In this document: in pieces, positions 10,698 through 20,700 of the stretch
How the letters are laid out: each line of letters opens with the position of its first letter
Numbering within the stretch: the first letter of the stretch is position 1
DNA from: Nannochloris sp. 'desiccata'
Lineage: Eukaryota > Chlorophyta > Trebouxiophyceae > Chlorellales > Chlorellaceae
Reading direction: 5' to 3'
Assembly: GCA_019044685.2 (NCBI GenBank)
Contig: JAGTXX020000014.1
Coordinates: 682,001-746,000, forward strand
DNA length: 64,000 bases
Position numbers and translations under genes: made by a program
The notes under the pieces: model-generated
What the model was told of the DNA's origin: nothing
Databases searched by the model: none
Seen by the model: the letters and a program-made list of their open reading frames with translations, nothing else

Positions 10698-10993
10698 GCC
10701 ACAAAAAAAAAAACGATTTTACTGTTGGACTGCGTTCAAAATGGTCTAAGTTTTAAAATTTCACCCATTTTTCGATATATAACACAAATATTATACAACT
10801 GGGATATATACACAGCATCTGATAATGCATATTTGCATCATTGTCTTTCTTTGTTCAGTATTAAAAAAGGTCGATTTTTCTGTAAATTTATAACAGGGCT
10901 TTTGCCGATAAGGAAAAGAAAGTAATTCAGAAAATATGGTATAATACAAACCTAATGGTACTTCTTTCTAGTTAAAGTTATATATTTATCTCT
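10698..10993. other. Convergent A/T-rich spacer
   Basis: 296 bp between the 3' ends of the heme-oxygenase-like and HMG-box genes. Poly-A and A/T stretches only; no gene seen. Confidence 0.5.
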
Positions 10994-13609
10994 TTAAGCT
11001 TCTGCAATGGCTGCTTCCTGAGCATCAGCACCTCCAGCACCCTTTACCATCACCATTGCCGCACTGTCACCGCCCTCACCAAGAGCAGCAGCCAGCTGAG
11101 CCTTTACCTCTTCAAACTTTCTTTCAAGCTCTTCATATTTACGACGTTCTACATTAATAATACGCTGCATCAAACGAGATGTAGCCATCGTAGGTACCTT
11201 CATCGCGACATCATCTTTCTTAATAGGGGCAGCAAGCTCATGGCCAGCATCTCTCATACTACCCAAGAAGGAGCACGCTTCAAGCAAGCTGCCATCACGC
11301 AAGTGCTCCAAATCAAGCTCATTACCTTCAGAATTGTCAAACACATCACGGCGGAAGTCTTTGCAGAAAGCGTCGTACTCGTTGAGAAGATCTAAGGTAA
11401 GAGGGCAAGGCTTGACAGTGCCATCCGCGTTGGTAGGAGTTTGGCCAGCACGGAGCTGCAAATTGGCTGCTTCGATGGGGACTTCGCCATATTCGTAGAG
11501 AGGGAGACCATGGCGAGCTACGATATACATAATTTTGGTCTTGGAGAGGATAGAATAAGCAGGGTGAGCTTCCCAGTCTACATTCTAATAGAAAGGGAAG
11601 AAGAAGAAAAAAGAGGCACCGACAGGAAATGAGAAGGGTTAGGAGAAAAATGAAGTTGACTGGCGAATGTTTAAAATTTACTAACTGTACGTACAGAATA
11701 ATAAACTATTACGAATTAAAGATAATGTATAGTAATTTTACCTCACGATCTACATCATCTTCATCATCTCCTACAGCTACAGCATCAGGCATCACCTCAT
11801 CGTCATCATCGCCAGCCGCCACTGCAGCGGCTACCCTGGCACGCTTTGTCCCAGCAGCTACTTTACGGGCAGCAGTATTTGTAGGACGTTTCTTAGAACC
11901 AGAAGCATCACCACTGGATGAGTCATTGTCTTCTTCATCGTCGTATTCACCGCCAGCAGCCGCGGCGGCAGCTTCCTTAGCAGCGGCTTTGAGTTCTTTG
12001 CTGCGTTGCATGTAAGGAGCCTTTTCATCATCATCTAGCCGCTTCCAAGCATCAGAAAGAAGCTTAGAAATCTCAGGAGCACCTGCTCTGGGATTTTTTC
12101 TCTTCAAGATAGGGCGCTGCTCCTCGCAGAAGAGCTGCAGTTGGAAGGAAAAGAAGGTGAAAGCAGGAAAGGAAGAAATTTAGAAAACTAAGAATTTCCA
12201 AGTTTCTAAAGAGAAAATGAATAAAGAACGCACATCATAAGGAGAGTTGTTGAGACGCTTTGCAGCAGGTTTCTTCTTTTCTACAGCACCAGCAGCAGCA
12301 CCGGCTGCCTTGGTCTTGCGAGCAGGTAAAACACCACCTTCTGCGAGTTCTCGCTCCATTCTTTCTTTATCTTCAGCAGCTTTAGAGACGTAGAAAGCTT
12401 TCTCTTCTTTAGAGAGTGCTTGGTAAGCAGCGCCAAGGAGTTTATTGAGATCGCCCATTTTAGCTCCAGGGTTTTCTTCTGTAGAAAGGAAAAAGAAAAA
12501 AAATGCCGAGGAAAAAGCAGGAAAATGAAAAGAGGGCTAACAAGTTATTTGTAAAGGCAAACGATACGTTGTTATTATAAATATCTACCTTTTACTTGGG
12601 CACGATTCTCTTCATTGAAGATGAAGTAGGCGTTCTTAGCACGCTTAACGAGAGGACCTTCGGGTGCAGCAACAGTCGTGGTAGCAGCCGGCGCTTTCTT
12701 GACAGCAGGAGCCTTGGTCTTGGGCAAAAGAGGAGCCTTCTTGGTAGCAGCTACAGGGACAACTTTCTTAACGAGAGAAGGTTTAATTGGCTTAGAAGCA
12801 GCAGCAGGGGAAGTTGAAGGAGAGGCATCAGCGTTGTCTTCTTCTTCCTCCACCTCCACCTCGACCACTCTGGCCTTTTTGACGAGAAGCTTTACCATCT
12901 TGGGAGCAGAAGGCTCGGCGGCAGGGGCAGCTTCAGCCTGCAGAGAATAAGATAATCTTAGATATTTTAGTAACGGATGAACGGTGTTGATAGCAGAAGA
13001 AGAAGTGCACAGCGCCGAAAACGCGCACCTTTTTCGCAGCAAGAGGCTTGCGGCCGACAAGAGGTTTCTTAGCAGCAGGCTTGGAGCGGCGAGCAGCAGC
13101 AGCAGGTTCAGGAGCTTCTTCTTCTACTACTTCTACTTCTTTTTTGGAAGTTTCAGGCTCAGTAGAAGGGGATTGAGTGGTCTTGACCTCCTTTTCTTCT
13201 TCACAAAGAGGAGCTTCTCCTTCAGCGAGCGCTTCAGTGGTTTCAGAAGAGGGAGGAGGAGCCATAACGTCTTCAGAAGCTTCTTTGACATCAGCGACGT
13301 CGGTAGATACTTCCTGAGTGGCTTCAATAGTTTCATGAGGGAGTTCCTGGGCGGCAGAAGCACCTTGTTCTTGTTCCTGCAGGGCGAGAAAATAAAAATA
13401 AAATTTCAGAAAAGCGAGTTCTATTCTAGCGCAATGAGCACGACGCAGCTCGCACTTCCAGAGAGTGCCCTTAGGATCCCCGCTACGCGCAAAGCATGAT
13501 TCTGTAGATGTCCTAAAAGGGGAACAGAATATAAAGAACAACTTACAAGAGCAGCGAGCTCAGCATCAAAGTCAACCTCTGCGAGAGGCTCGGTGGCTTG
13601 CGACGACAT
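10994..13609 (-). CDS. Tandem HMG-box nuclear protein with unrecognised C-terminal domain
   Basis: Six exons (13609-13547, 13376-13029, 12937-12589, 12478-12234, 12134-11742, 11584-10994) give 662 aa; the total is divisible by three and each intron is GT-AG. Residues 1-230 are low complexity: acidic (E/T/S) then Ala/Pro/Lys-rich with RRSKPAAKK-type basic stretches. HMG box 1 starts at KNAYFIFNEENRAQVK and crosses an intron to GDLNKLLGAAYQALSKEEK; HMG box 2 starts NNSPYDLFCEEQRPILK and crosses an intron to EISKLLSDAWKRLDDDEK. An acidic/Ala linker (GEYDDEEDNDSSSG, GDDDDEVMPD) follows, then a C-terminal domain of about 200 aa beginning NVDWEAHPAYSILSK that I do not recognise, with a predicted coiled coil near MQRIINVERRKYEELERKF. 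Likely a chromatin architectural protein. Each HMG box is split by an intron at about the same place, suggesting box duplication. Confidence 0.82.
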
Positions 13610-13627
13610 GGTAAATCAGTCGGTGGT

Positions 13628-13791
13628 CTGCAGCAAAGCAAAATTGAGCGCGGAAAGTCGGTAAGGGTGTTATGATAAATAATAAACTGGCGCAGAGAGT
13701 GCGCTGCAGCGCAGGAATAGTTGGTCAAACCTGTGCAAGCATTTAGCAATTGAATAAAAGCATTGCCACAGTACAGAGGGCTAGCGCTTAC
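13628..13791 (-). other. Probable intron in the 5' UTR of the HMG-box gene
   Basis: On the minus strand, CACCTACAG|GTAAGCG (donor at 13791) and TTTGCTGCAG|ACCACC (acceptor ending 13628) frame a 164 bp segment ending 18 bases before the ATG at 13609. Both sites match the splice consensus used by the six coding exons. No transcript data are available. Confidence 0.55.
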
Positions 13792-14117
13792 CTGTAGGTG
13801 GGAGCTAATAGCTTAAAAGCCTAGAAAATACTGGAATTGTAAATTTTGGCAATGAACGGGGTGTGCATGGTCAAGCCAGTTATCAGAAGATTCAGAGACG
13901 CCGAGGAAAGCGAGAACAAACAAACGTAAATCGCCTTGGTTGTCACAACTTTGTCTATGTAACACCATTTCGTAAGACCAAAAGCAACTGTATTACTGGA
14001 AACCCACTACCTTGCACCTTGTGCCTGCAGACCACCTTGGCCAGCTATTTGATCCAAATTCTTCTATTTTAAAATCCGTTCCCAACCCTAGAACTGCCTT
14101 ATTGAACACCTTACGCA
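13792..14117. promoter_or_regulatory. Divergent promoter region, HMG-box gene and LIFEGUARD gene
   Basis: Separates the probable first (non-coding) exon of the HMG gene from the BI-1 family gene. TTTTAAAA at 14067-14074 lies 44 bp before the LIFEGUARD ATG, and TTTTAAGC occurs near 13810 on the minus strand. No gene is seen. Confidence 0.4.
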
Positions 14118-14867
14118 ATGGGGAGCACTAAATATTTCCCGTTGTTTGGCGAGCCTAGACATGCAACAGGTGACGTAGAAACTGGAAATGCTCTCTACCC
14201 TGGCATCTCCGCCACGGAGAACGAAATGCGTCTCGGCTTTATTAGAAAAGTTTTCGGTATCGTCACCGCTCAACTTCTCTTAACTGCTGTCGTCGCCCTC
14301 GCCATCATCTTGAATCCTTCAACCCAGCAGTATCTCGCCACATCTCCAGGCGTCCAAATCGGCCTCATGCTGTCGAGCTTTTTGGGGTTAATTCCGTTGT
14401 ACATCTATAAAAACCGCCATCCCGTCAATCTGGTCGTCCTCGCTGCTTGGACCAGTGTTTTCAGTGTCACAGTTGGTTTAGCATGCACATTCTACGCTCC
14501 GATCATCGTTATTCAAGCTGTCTTTATCACCGCTGCCGTTGTCGCAGGCCTCACAATCTACACCTTTGCCGCTACGCGCAGAGGCCAAGAGTTTACCTGG
14601 CTGGGTCCTATTCTCTTCTCTGCTTTGTGGGCATTGATTATTTGGGGTTTGTTACAACTTGTATTCAAGCCTGGCCCTGTAGGGGAGACTATTTTCTCAC
14701 TTTTAGGTGCCTTGGTCTTTTGCGGGTATATTATTTTTGATGTCCATTTGTTAGCAACAAGGCTCGATGTAGATGACTACGTCTGGGGATCGGTTTCGTT
14801 GTATCTCGATGTGATTAATTTGTTTTTGTATATTTTGAGGATCATTGGAGATAGGTCAAATAACTAA
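14118..14867 (+). CDS. LIFEGUARD/TMBIM4-type Bax inhibitor-1 family membrane protein
   Basis: Single exon, 249 aa, a usual length for the family. After a 35-residue polar N-terminus, seven hydrophobic segments follow: about VFGIVTAQLLLTAVVALAII, VQIGLMLSSFLGLIPLYIY, LVVLAAWTSVFSVTVGLACT, IVIQAVFITAAVVAGLTIYT, LGPILFSALWALIIWGLLQL, ETIFSLLGALVFCGYIIFD and YLDVINLFLYILRII. The C-terminal signature FDVHLLATRLDVDDYVWGSV followed by SLYLDVINLFLYILR is diagnostic of LIFEGUARD proteins, ER/Golgi membrane proteins that modulate calcium leak and cell death. A more divergent family member lies at 52.3-53.5 kb. Confidence 0.92.
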   Translation: MGSTKYFPLFGEPRHATGDVETGNALYPGISATENEMRLGFIRKVFGIVTAQLLLTAVVALAIILNPSTQQYLATSPGVQIGLMLSSFLGLIPLYIYKNRHPVNLVVLAAWTSVFSVTVGLACTFYAPIIVIQAVFITAAVVAGLTIYTFAATRRGQEFTWLGPILFSALWALIIWGLLQLVFKPGPVGETIFSLLGALVFCGYIIFDVHLLATRLDVDDYVWGSVSLYLDVINLFLYILRIIGDRSNN

Positions 14868-15287
14868 GGTGTTCTCCTTTCTGGCTGTCATTGGAAAATT
14901 TGAAAGTCACACCGCCCATCTTTGGATTGGTTGCTTCTCTCTCTCTTCTTCCATGGCTTTTGCCTTGAGCTCAGTTGCTTGTGTAGAATCTAAATTGTTC
15001 ATATGTGATAAATATATGTTAACTTACAAGCGGGATTTTCCGTTTAAACACAAGTAACTCTAAGCAAGAATCTCTATACGTCTTCACTTTAAGAAACAAG
15101 TCTTTTGAAAAAGAAAACAACAAAGGAGAAGAAGCCCCTCTTCCTTCGTTTCTCTTAGTTCTCTATTTTGTTCGTGCTGTTAATTATGGGGATTAAGGTA
15201 TAAAAAACGGAAAAAAAAGGAAAGGAAAAAAAAAAAGAGCAAAAAAGAACAGGACGAGGTCAGAAATAAGGTAAAACAAATATCATT
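14868..15287. other. Convergent spacer, A-rich
   Basis: About 420 bp between the LIFEGUARD and fibrillarin 3' ends. Pyrimidine-rich then A-rich (poly-A interrupted by G near 15212-15246). No supported gene. Confidence 0.5.
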
Positions 15288-16909
15288 CTACTTTTTTGCT
15301 GCCCGGAAAATGCCTACCACCACTGCGTGATCACGCTCATAAGGTTCCAAAGTAACCTGCGTAGAAAGGAAAATAAAAGAACAGGGGTTTAGTTTCATTG
15401 AACAATTAAAATGAAATAGGAGCTGAAAAATGTTTATTTTTAGATCGTCCTTTTTCAAAAAAGAATCACTAAAAAAAAATCAGTAGAAGCATATGCATGT
15501 GCCTATCAGAGTCATGGAAGAACCCTCATTCTCAACAACCGCAACGACAAGCGGCTACTCTTAATCCCCCATTAAGAATCAACTTGATGAGAATTAGAAA
15601 AGTAGCTCTAGCTCCATCCGTTGCCGCATCGAAGAGTCTCTATTGGACGTTAATTTTATCGTCACGTAGGCACAAAAACAGCAACATTATAATATAGTAT
15701 ACTAGCCGTAATTTCTCACCTGTTCCTTGGGTTTAAGCTGCTGTTCTTGTAATTTCTTCACCTCTCTGGCAAACACTGCTTCCGGGGGCGCCGTAGAATC
15801 AATGCATGATGCTTTGATCGAGATAACGAAATTTCCACCATTTTTCAAGAAATATTGAGAATTTAATCCTACAATACGAGCTTGATCAGGCTGTGCCACG
15901 TCAGCAAAGACTACATCAACCATAGGCACAAGCATTCTATATTTCTGAGGATGACGAGCGTCTTCAATAATGGGCACAATATTAGGTCTCTTCTTAGCCA
16001 TATTAACAAGGTCACGGCCAGAACGATGGGAAAATTCTACTGCATAGACAGTTCCTTCAGGACCTACGATATCAGAAACGTGAGAGACTGAAGTACCTGA
16101 AGCTGCACCGAGATACAAGACCTTGGCGCCAGGCTTAATATAGATTTTATCAACTCCGGCAAGGACGGAAGCTGCCAATTTAGAGCGGAAAGGGTTCCAG
16201 ACACGGTATTCAACTTTATCGGCACCTTCGATACCCTCAACGGAGATACGCTTCTCTCCGTAGACGGATTCACCAGGGACCATGTTGCGGGTGACGAGAG
16301 CATCTTCTTTACCGCGAGCAATGAAAATACCTTCGTGGCGATGTCCCTCAACAACAACCTTGGCACCACCCTTCATGCCACCTCTGCCGCCACCTCGACC
16401 ACCTCCACGGCCTCCGCCGCGTTTCATGGGGCCGCCACGGCCACCTCTGTCGCCAAAGCCACCTCTCCCGCCACGACCGCCGGGGGAGCGACCTCCACGG
16501 CCACCACCACCAAAGCGACCACCGCCGCGGTCTGTAGGTAATAAAAGGAAACATAAATGATTTTGCCGATTAGGTTAATATTGAGTGAGGAAGACAACGA
16601 AGCAAAAAGTTAATTAAAATTGTCACAATGGCTGCTGGGACCCAAGTTGAAGGCAAGGAGCTAAACCCTCAAAATTGATATGCATTATACTAGAACAAAG
16701 TGACGATTGTGAAAGTGATGGCTAGTAAGCACTCCAATTCCCGCAGCCAAGAGTGCATGCACGAATCCGGCTAAAGCCATGGAGCGATGGCCGCCAAATC
16801 TATATGCATGCGACCCAATATTGAATTGAAACTCTAGATACTAACCTCCTCCACGACCGCCTCCTCTTCCACGGCCTCCACCAAATCCACCTCTGTCACC
16901 AAAGCCCAT
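15288..16909 (-). CDS. FBL: Fibrillarin, snoRNP 2'-O-methyltransferase
   Basis: Three exons, 16909-16846, 16531-15720 and 15356-15288, 314 aa. Exon 1 ([21 protein letters not shown]) and the start of exon 2 make the Gly/Arg-rich GAR domain; the methyltransferase domain follows: [53 protein letters not shown], the SAM loop [51 protein letters not shown], and the C-terminus [13 protein letters not shown] in the small last exon. Fibrillarin is the catalytic subunit of box C/D snoRNPs methylating rRNA in the nucleolus. The first intron is 314 bp, the longest seen in this window; I looked for a box C/D snoRNA in it and saw no clear C and D boxes. Confidence 0.96.
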
Positions 16910-17609
16910 CTTCTAATTTATTTGATTTGGGGGATGGAAATTAGTGGTGTGAACAGAAGCAATATTAAATCTGATACCACTGCTCAGAGATGATCAAATT
17001 GGGTTGTATGTTCTGTTTAATTTGCCTCTTGGGTCGCGAAATTCACGAATTTCAATTGAACATTTCTAAACAGTTCAGCAGGCTGCTGGAAAGGCTGCCC
17101 GGCTGCCTCCATTGTCTACCAAAAGATATTGCTACAGCGCGAGAGAGGCGGCATCTACAAGGCGTTTCGCGGCATTTATGCCAAGGATGGTGGCGGTGGG
17201 TGCACTGGAAGCTCATTGCTACCCGTGCCGGCGATGCCCTAAGGCCGCCAATGTCAACGGCGACGGGGACGGAAAACAAAAAAAGGCTCTTCGACCTGAT
17301 AAACCGTCCTTTTCAAACCAAAAAATATACATAACGGTTGAACAGGAGCTCCTTCTAAGCAATATCAGAAGGCGTGTAATGAGCGATTCTGCATGTCTAC
17401 CCTTCATTTTATAAATAATGCCATACCCGCCAATGCAGCCGCCAATTACAATTAAATATTTTTATTTCCTAACTAATATGCAATTTTACATAGGTCCTAA
17501 CAACGCACTAGGTATTATAACAATAATCCTGACATTAAGGGACAAATAAATTTAGTACACCCCACGAGTCAACTATATCCTATTAAAAAAAAATGTCCCT
17601 GGTACTATT
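16910..17609. other. Spacer with a GC-richer segment and overlapping short open frames
   Basis: About 700 bp between the fibrillarin start and the ClpP stop. The part at about 17085-17290 is visibly richer in G and C than its flanks and is open in more than one frame (16990-17334 and 17112-17414, plus strand). None of the readings resembles a known family. It could be a gene fragment, an unrecognised small exon or chance. Not called as a gene. Confidence 0.3.
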
Positions 17610-18821
17610 CTACTCTTCTTTCTTTGTGCCCACTCTTTCGGTATACGGCTCCAAGGGTTTATTAAAGCGACTGCCTGAGCTACCATCAAGGTCATCTTCA
17701 TCACCCCAGGACACATATTGTTCCTTTGTCTTAGGGAAATCCCTTGTAGATCCAGAAACTTTGAATACTGCCTCATCACCACCAACAATGTGATCTATAA
17801 TTCCATACGATTTCGCTTCAAGGGGGGACATGTAGCGATCACGATCGGTATCTTCTTCAATACGATCAATAGGTTGGTTGGTATACTCAGACATAATACG
17901 GTTCAAATTAGCCTTGTGGTACATAATTTCTTTGGCCTGGATTTCAATATCTACAGCAGCACCAGAAGCACCACCAAGAGGTTGATGGATCATGATTCGA
18001 GAATTAGGCATTGAGTAGCGTTTACCCTTGGCACCTGCGCCAAGAAGAAAGGCACCCATGGAAGCAGCAAGACCGAAACAGTAGGTCTGAACATCACAGC
18101 GGCACATCATCATGGCGTCGTAAATACCCATGCCAGCAGTGACTGACCCACCGGGAGAATTAATAAAAAATTTGATGTCCTTGGTGGGGTCTTGAGAGTC
18201 CAAAAGGAGAAGCTGACTAACCAACGCATCAGCGGCAAAGTCATTGACCTGTTGGTTTGGTAAGAGAGGGGAACAGGGGGGGAATTTGAGGTTAGTAAGC
18301 TACTTAATTGATCAACTAAGCTAGAAATAATCCGGTGCGGTGGAAAGCCGAAACATGAAGCCTGTCTATTTTTCAAATCTATCGGTTTATATTGCTGTGA
18401 AAAGATAATGCACGTACCTCTCCGCCAAGGAAGACAATACGTTGCCTTAAAAGCAAGCCAAAGGGATCGCCTGCCATGTCTTGTGTCCTGCAAAAGATAA
18501 AGCCACAGACGGGGCGAAGAAATTATTAAAATGGTGCCACACGATTACACTGGAAGTAACGCAATGCAGGGCACGCGTCGAAAACAGGTTGCATACATAT
18601 ATTATTTCACAATAGAATACTGACCTGGGCGCCAAGAGAGGTTGCGATGCTGTGATGAGAAGAGGTTCTCTTTCGCTGCTATAAGAGCAGGTGGATGGGA
18701 GCACACAACGCTGAGGAGCGCGCGCTCTTACTGCTCTAGAGTTCCTAGTGCTGAATCCAGCCTTGTTAACGGAGCAGCGAGCCTCCACGGCTGCTCCAGA
18801 CATTACCACAGCAGACACCAT
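17610..18821 (-). CDS. clpP: ATP-dependent Clp protease proteolytic subunit, organelle-targeted
   Basis: Three exons, 18821-18625, 18487-18418 and 18248-17610, 301 aa. Joins read [15 protein letters not shown] and [15 protein letters not shown]. The first 66 residues are Ser/Arg/Ala-rich with few acids, as in a plastid (or mitochondrial) transit peptide. The peptidase core has the catalytic triad Ser152 (GLAASMGA), His177 (IMIHQP) and Asp226 ([10 protein letters not shown]), with the same spacing as E. coli Ser97/His122/Asp171, plus [18 protein letters not shown]. ClpP forms a tetradecameric barrel fed by ClpC/ClpX unfoldases. A C-terminal extension of about 55 residues ([14 protein letters not shown]...) is not in bacterial ClpP. 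All triad residues are present, so this is a catalytic ClpP rather than a ClpR. Confidence 0.95.
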
Positions 18822-19285
18822 CACTATCCTTTAATTAGTTAATGAAAGCACAAACTCAACTCTTTCTCGCTTTTAAACTGCTTATCAGAAGAAATGGCTT
18901 CCAAAATGATACAATGCAGTAGCTAGATGGGACGAACCTTCTCAATTATTATCCTCCTGAGCGCAATTGCAACAGAAACCCTTTGCTTTGCTGCTCTTAA
19001 CCCTCAGTCATTAGTTCGCTGCCAACGCATTTTGGGCATTGTCCATTTGTTTAAACTTTTGCCCCACATTGTAGCAACGTGGGCACTGCTCCGGAATACT
19101 ATTTGCTCAAGCATTCCTCAATAAAAATAAATAATCCAATCTTCTTGTGCATCTCCACCCTTGGACTCATCTTGCATAAACACCCATTTGCCATAGTCAC
19201 TAGACACTAGTGGCTTTCTTAGTATACCTGAAATTTCTACAAAGTTTCTAGACTAGGTTACAAAAACGTCTACCAGAATTTTAGA
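18822..19285. promoter_or_regulatory. Divergent spacer between ClpP and UBE2S
   Basis: About 460 bp between outward-facing genes. TTTTAAA at 18871-18877 lies 50 bp upstream of the ClpP start. A 65-codon open frame at 18927-19124 starts with a hydrophobic segment but shows no other coding sign; not called. Confidence 0.4.
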
Positions 19286-20129
19286 ATGGAGAGCCAAACT
19301 GGCCGACTTTTAAAGGAGATTAAAAGCCTCCAGCAGGAATGCATTGATGGAGTAAAGGTGCGGTTGCTCTGCGTTACCTTCATTAGCAAGTTACGACCAC
19401 CTCCAGATCTGTGAATGCATTTCCGACCTAACCTGTTCATTTCCATGCCTCTGCAGGTGATCATTAATGAGAGCAATATTGCTGACATTCAAGCTGAATA
19501 TGACGGTCCTGCTGGGACCCCATTTGAAGGTGGCCTGTTTAGAATGAAGCTCGTTCTGGGCTCTGATTTTCCCAATGCACCTCCTAAAGGTAAGCTTTAT
19601 CACTCCTGTTCAGGCGGTTGCTGATCACTTTTAAAATCACACTGTCCAGATTCACCACGCAGTGCTACTGCATGCTTCATTTTTTTATAGCTTCTCGGTT
19701 CCCCTCTCAGTAAAACAATGCCCCCGTCATCTTGCAGGCTATTTCCTTACGAAGCTCTTCCATCCCAACGTCTCTGCTGATGGAGACATCTGCGTCAACG
19801 TCCTTAAACGCGATTGGAGACCAGATTTAGGCCTTCGGCACATCCTCACAGTCATTCGCTGCTTACTCATCGAGCCCAACCCCGAGTCGGCCTTGAACGA
19901 AGAGGCTGGCAAGCTCCTTCTTGAATCTTTTGAAGATTTTGCTAAGAAAGCACGTCTTATGACTGAAATTCATGCCAAGAAACCAACTATTTTGACTGCA
20001 ACAGGAGGTGCGAATGCTGTGAATGCTGGAGAAGGTGCTGCAGCAGGGGATAGTCGGCCAGCAGTGAAGCATAAACTTGCTGGACGTCCTGCTGGAGTCG
20101 ATAAAAAGAGAAGCTTAAGACGTCTCTAG
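19286..20129 (+). CDS. UBE2S: E2 ubiquitin-conjugating enzyme, UBE2S/UBC22 type
   Basis: Three exons, 19286-19357, 19457-19589 and 19738-20129, 198 aa. The UBC fold runs from residue 1 to about 145 with [35 protein letters not shown], the active-site Cys87 in [11 protein letters not shown], and [20 protein letters not shown]. The last residues, KKRSLRRL, match the KKRALRRL tail of UBE2S, the Lys11-chain elongating E2 that docks on the anaphase-promoting complex through its terminal LRRL. The tail is therefore strong evidence of the specific orthologue and of APC/C-linked mitotic function in this organism. An Ala/Gly-rich linker of about 45 residues joins fold and tail. Confidence 0.95.
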
Positions 20130-20449
20130 TGATACTCGTAGTCTAGTAGTTTTAGGTTTAAAAAGATTTAGAACAGTGCCCCGATAAATAAGCGAAGATA
20201 GATAGATGTACCTTTAGCTGCAGGTCAATAATTATATCAGGTTGCCTGCGGTGCTGCAGCAGCACGGTAAATTTCAAGCGCCAATTAATATCCTCTTTCT
20301 ATGTTTTGTTTTTTCATTGCACCATCCCATTTTCTCTTCCGCTGCGTTCCATCATGATATGTTCCTCCATTGTTGCTACTACTCTTTGTGTTCTTTCTTC
20401 TTTTGTCCTTAACCCTAAACCCCATCAACTCTCCCCTCCCCTGATCTCA

Positions 20450-20485
<36 letters not shown>

Positions 20486-20700
20486 TTCTTTTTACCCTTC
20501 TTTTCCGCTGACCAAGTCACATATTTCTAAGACTCTCTCTGATGTTATACCTACTTTGATTGTAATTGATCCAACGAATAAATAAATAACGAATTAAGCA
20601 ACACACAGGTAACTAATATATGACACGACACGTTACACACGTTTCCAATACACCACTAGATAGTAAAGAAACAATAAAATGAGCAAGTTCCTTCCATACT
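20130..20700. other. Convergent spacer with long poly-C tract
   Basis: About 570 bp between the UBE2S and decarboxylase 3' ends. Pyrimidine-rich in its middle part (20281-20520), with a 34-base C homopolymer. No gene seen. Confidence 0.6.
20452..20485 (+). repeat. Poly-C homopolymer, 34 bases
   Basis: An uninterrupted run of 34 C (poly-G on the minus strand) flanked by CAAA and TTCTT. Its true length may vary between cells or be misread in sequencing. Confidence 0.95.

Noticed and set aside
12984..13499. Long plus-strand open frame opposite the HMG-box gene
   Set aside because: Antisense shadow of repetitive Glu/Lys/Ala codons; low complexity Ser/Phe/Arg composition without coding features.
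16532..16845. Box C/D snoRNA inside the first fibrillarin intron
   Set aside because: The intron is long, but I could not find a matched C box (RTGATGA) and D box (CTGA) with a terminal stem on the coding strand.
18927..19124. Small membrane protein between ClpP and UBE2S
   Set aside because: Sixty-five codons with one hydrophobic stretch in a promoter region; no conserved pattern.
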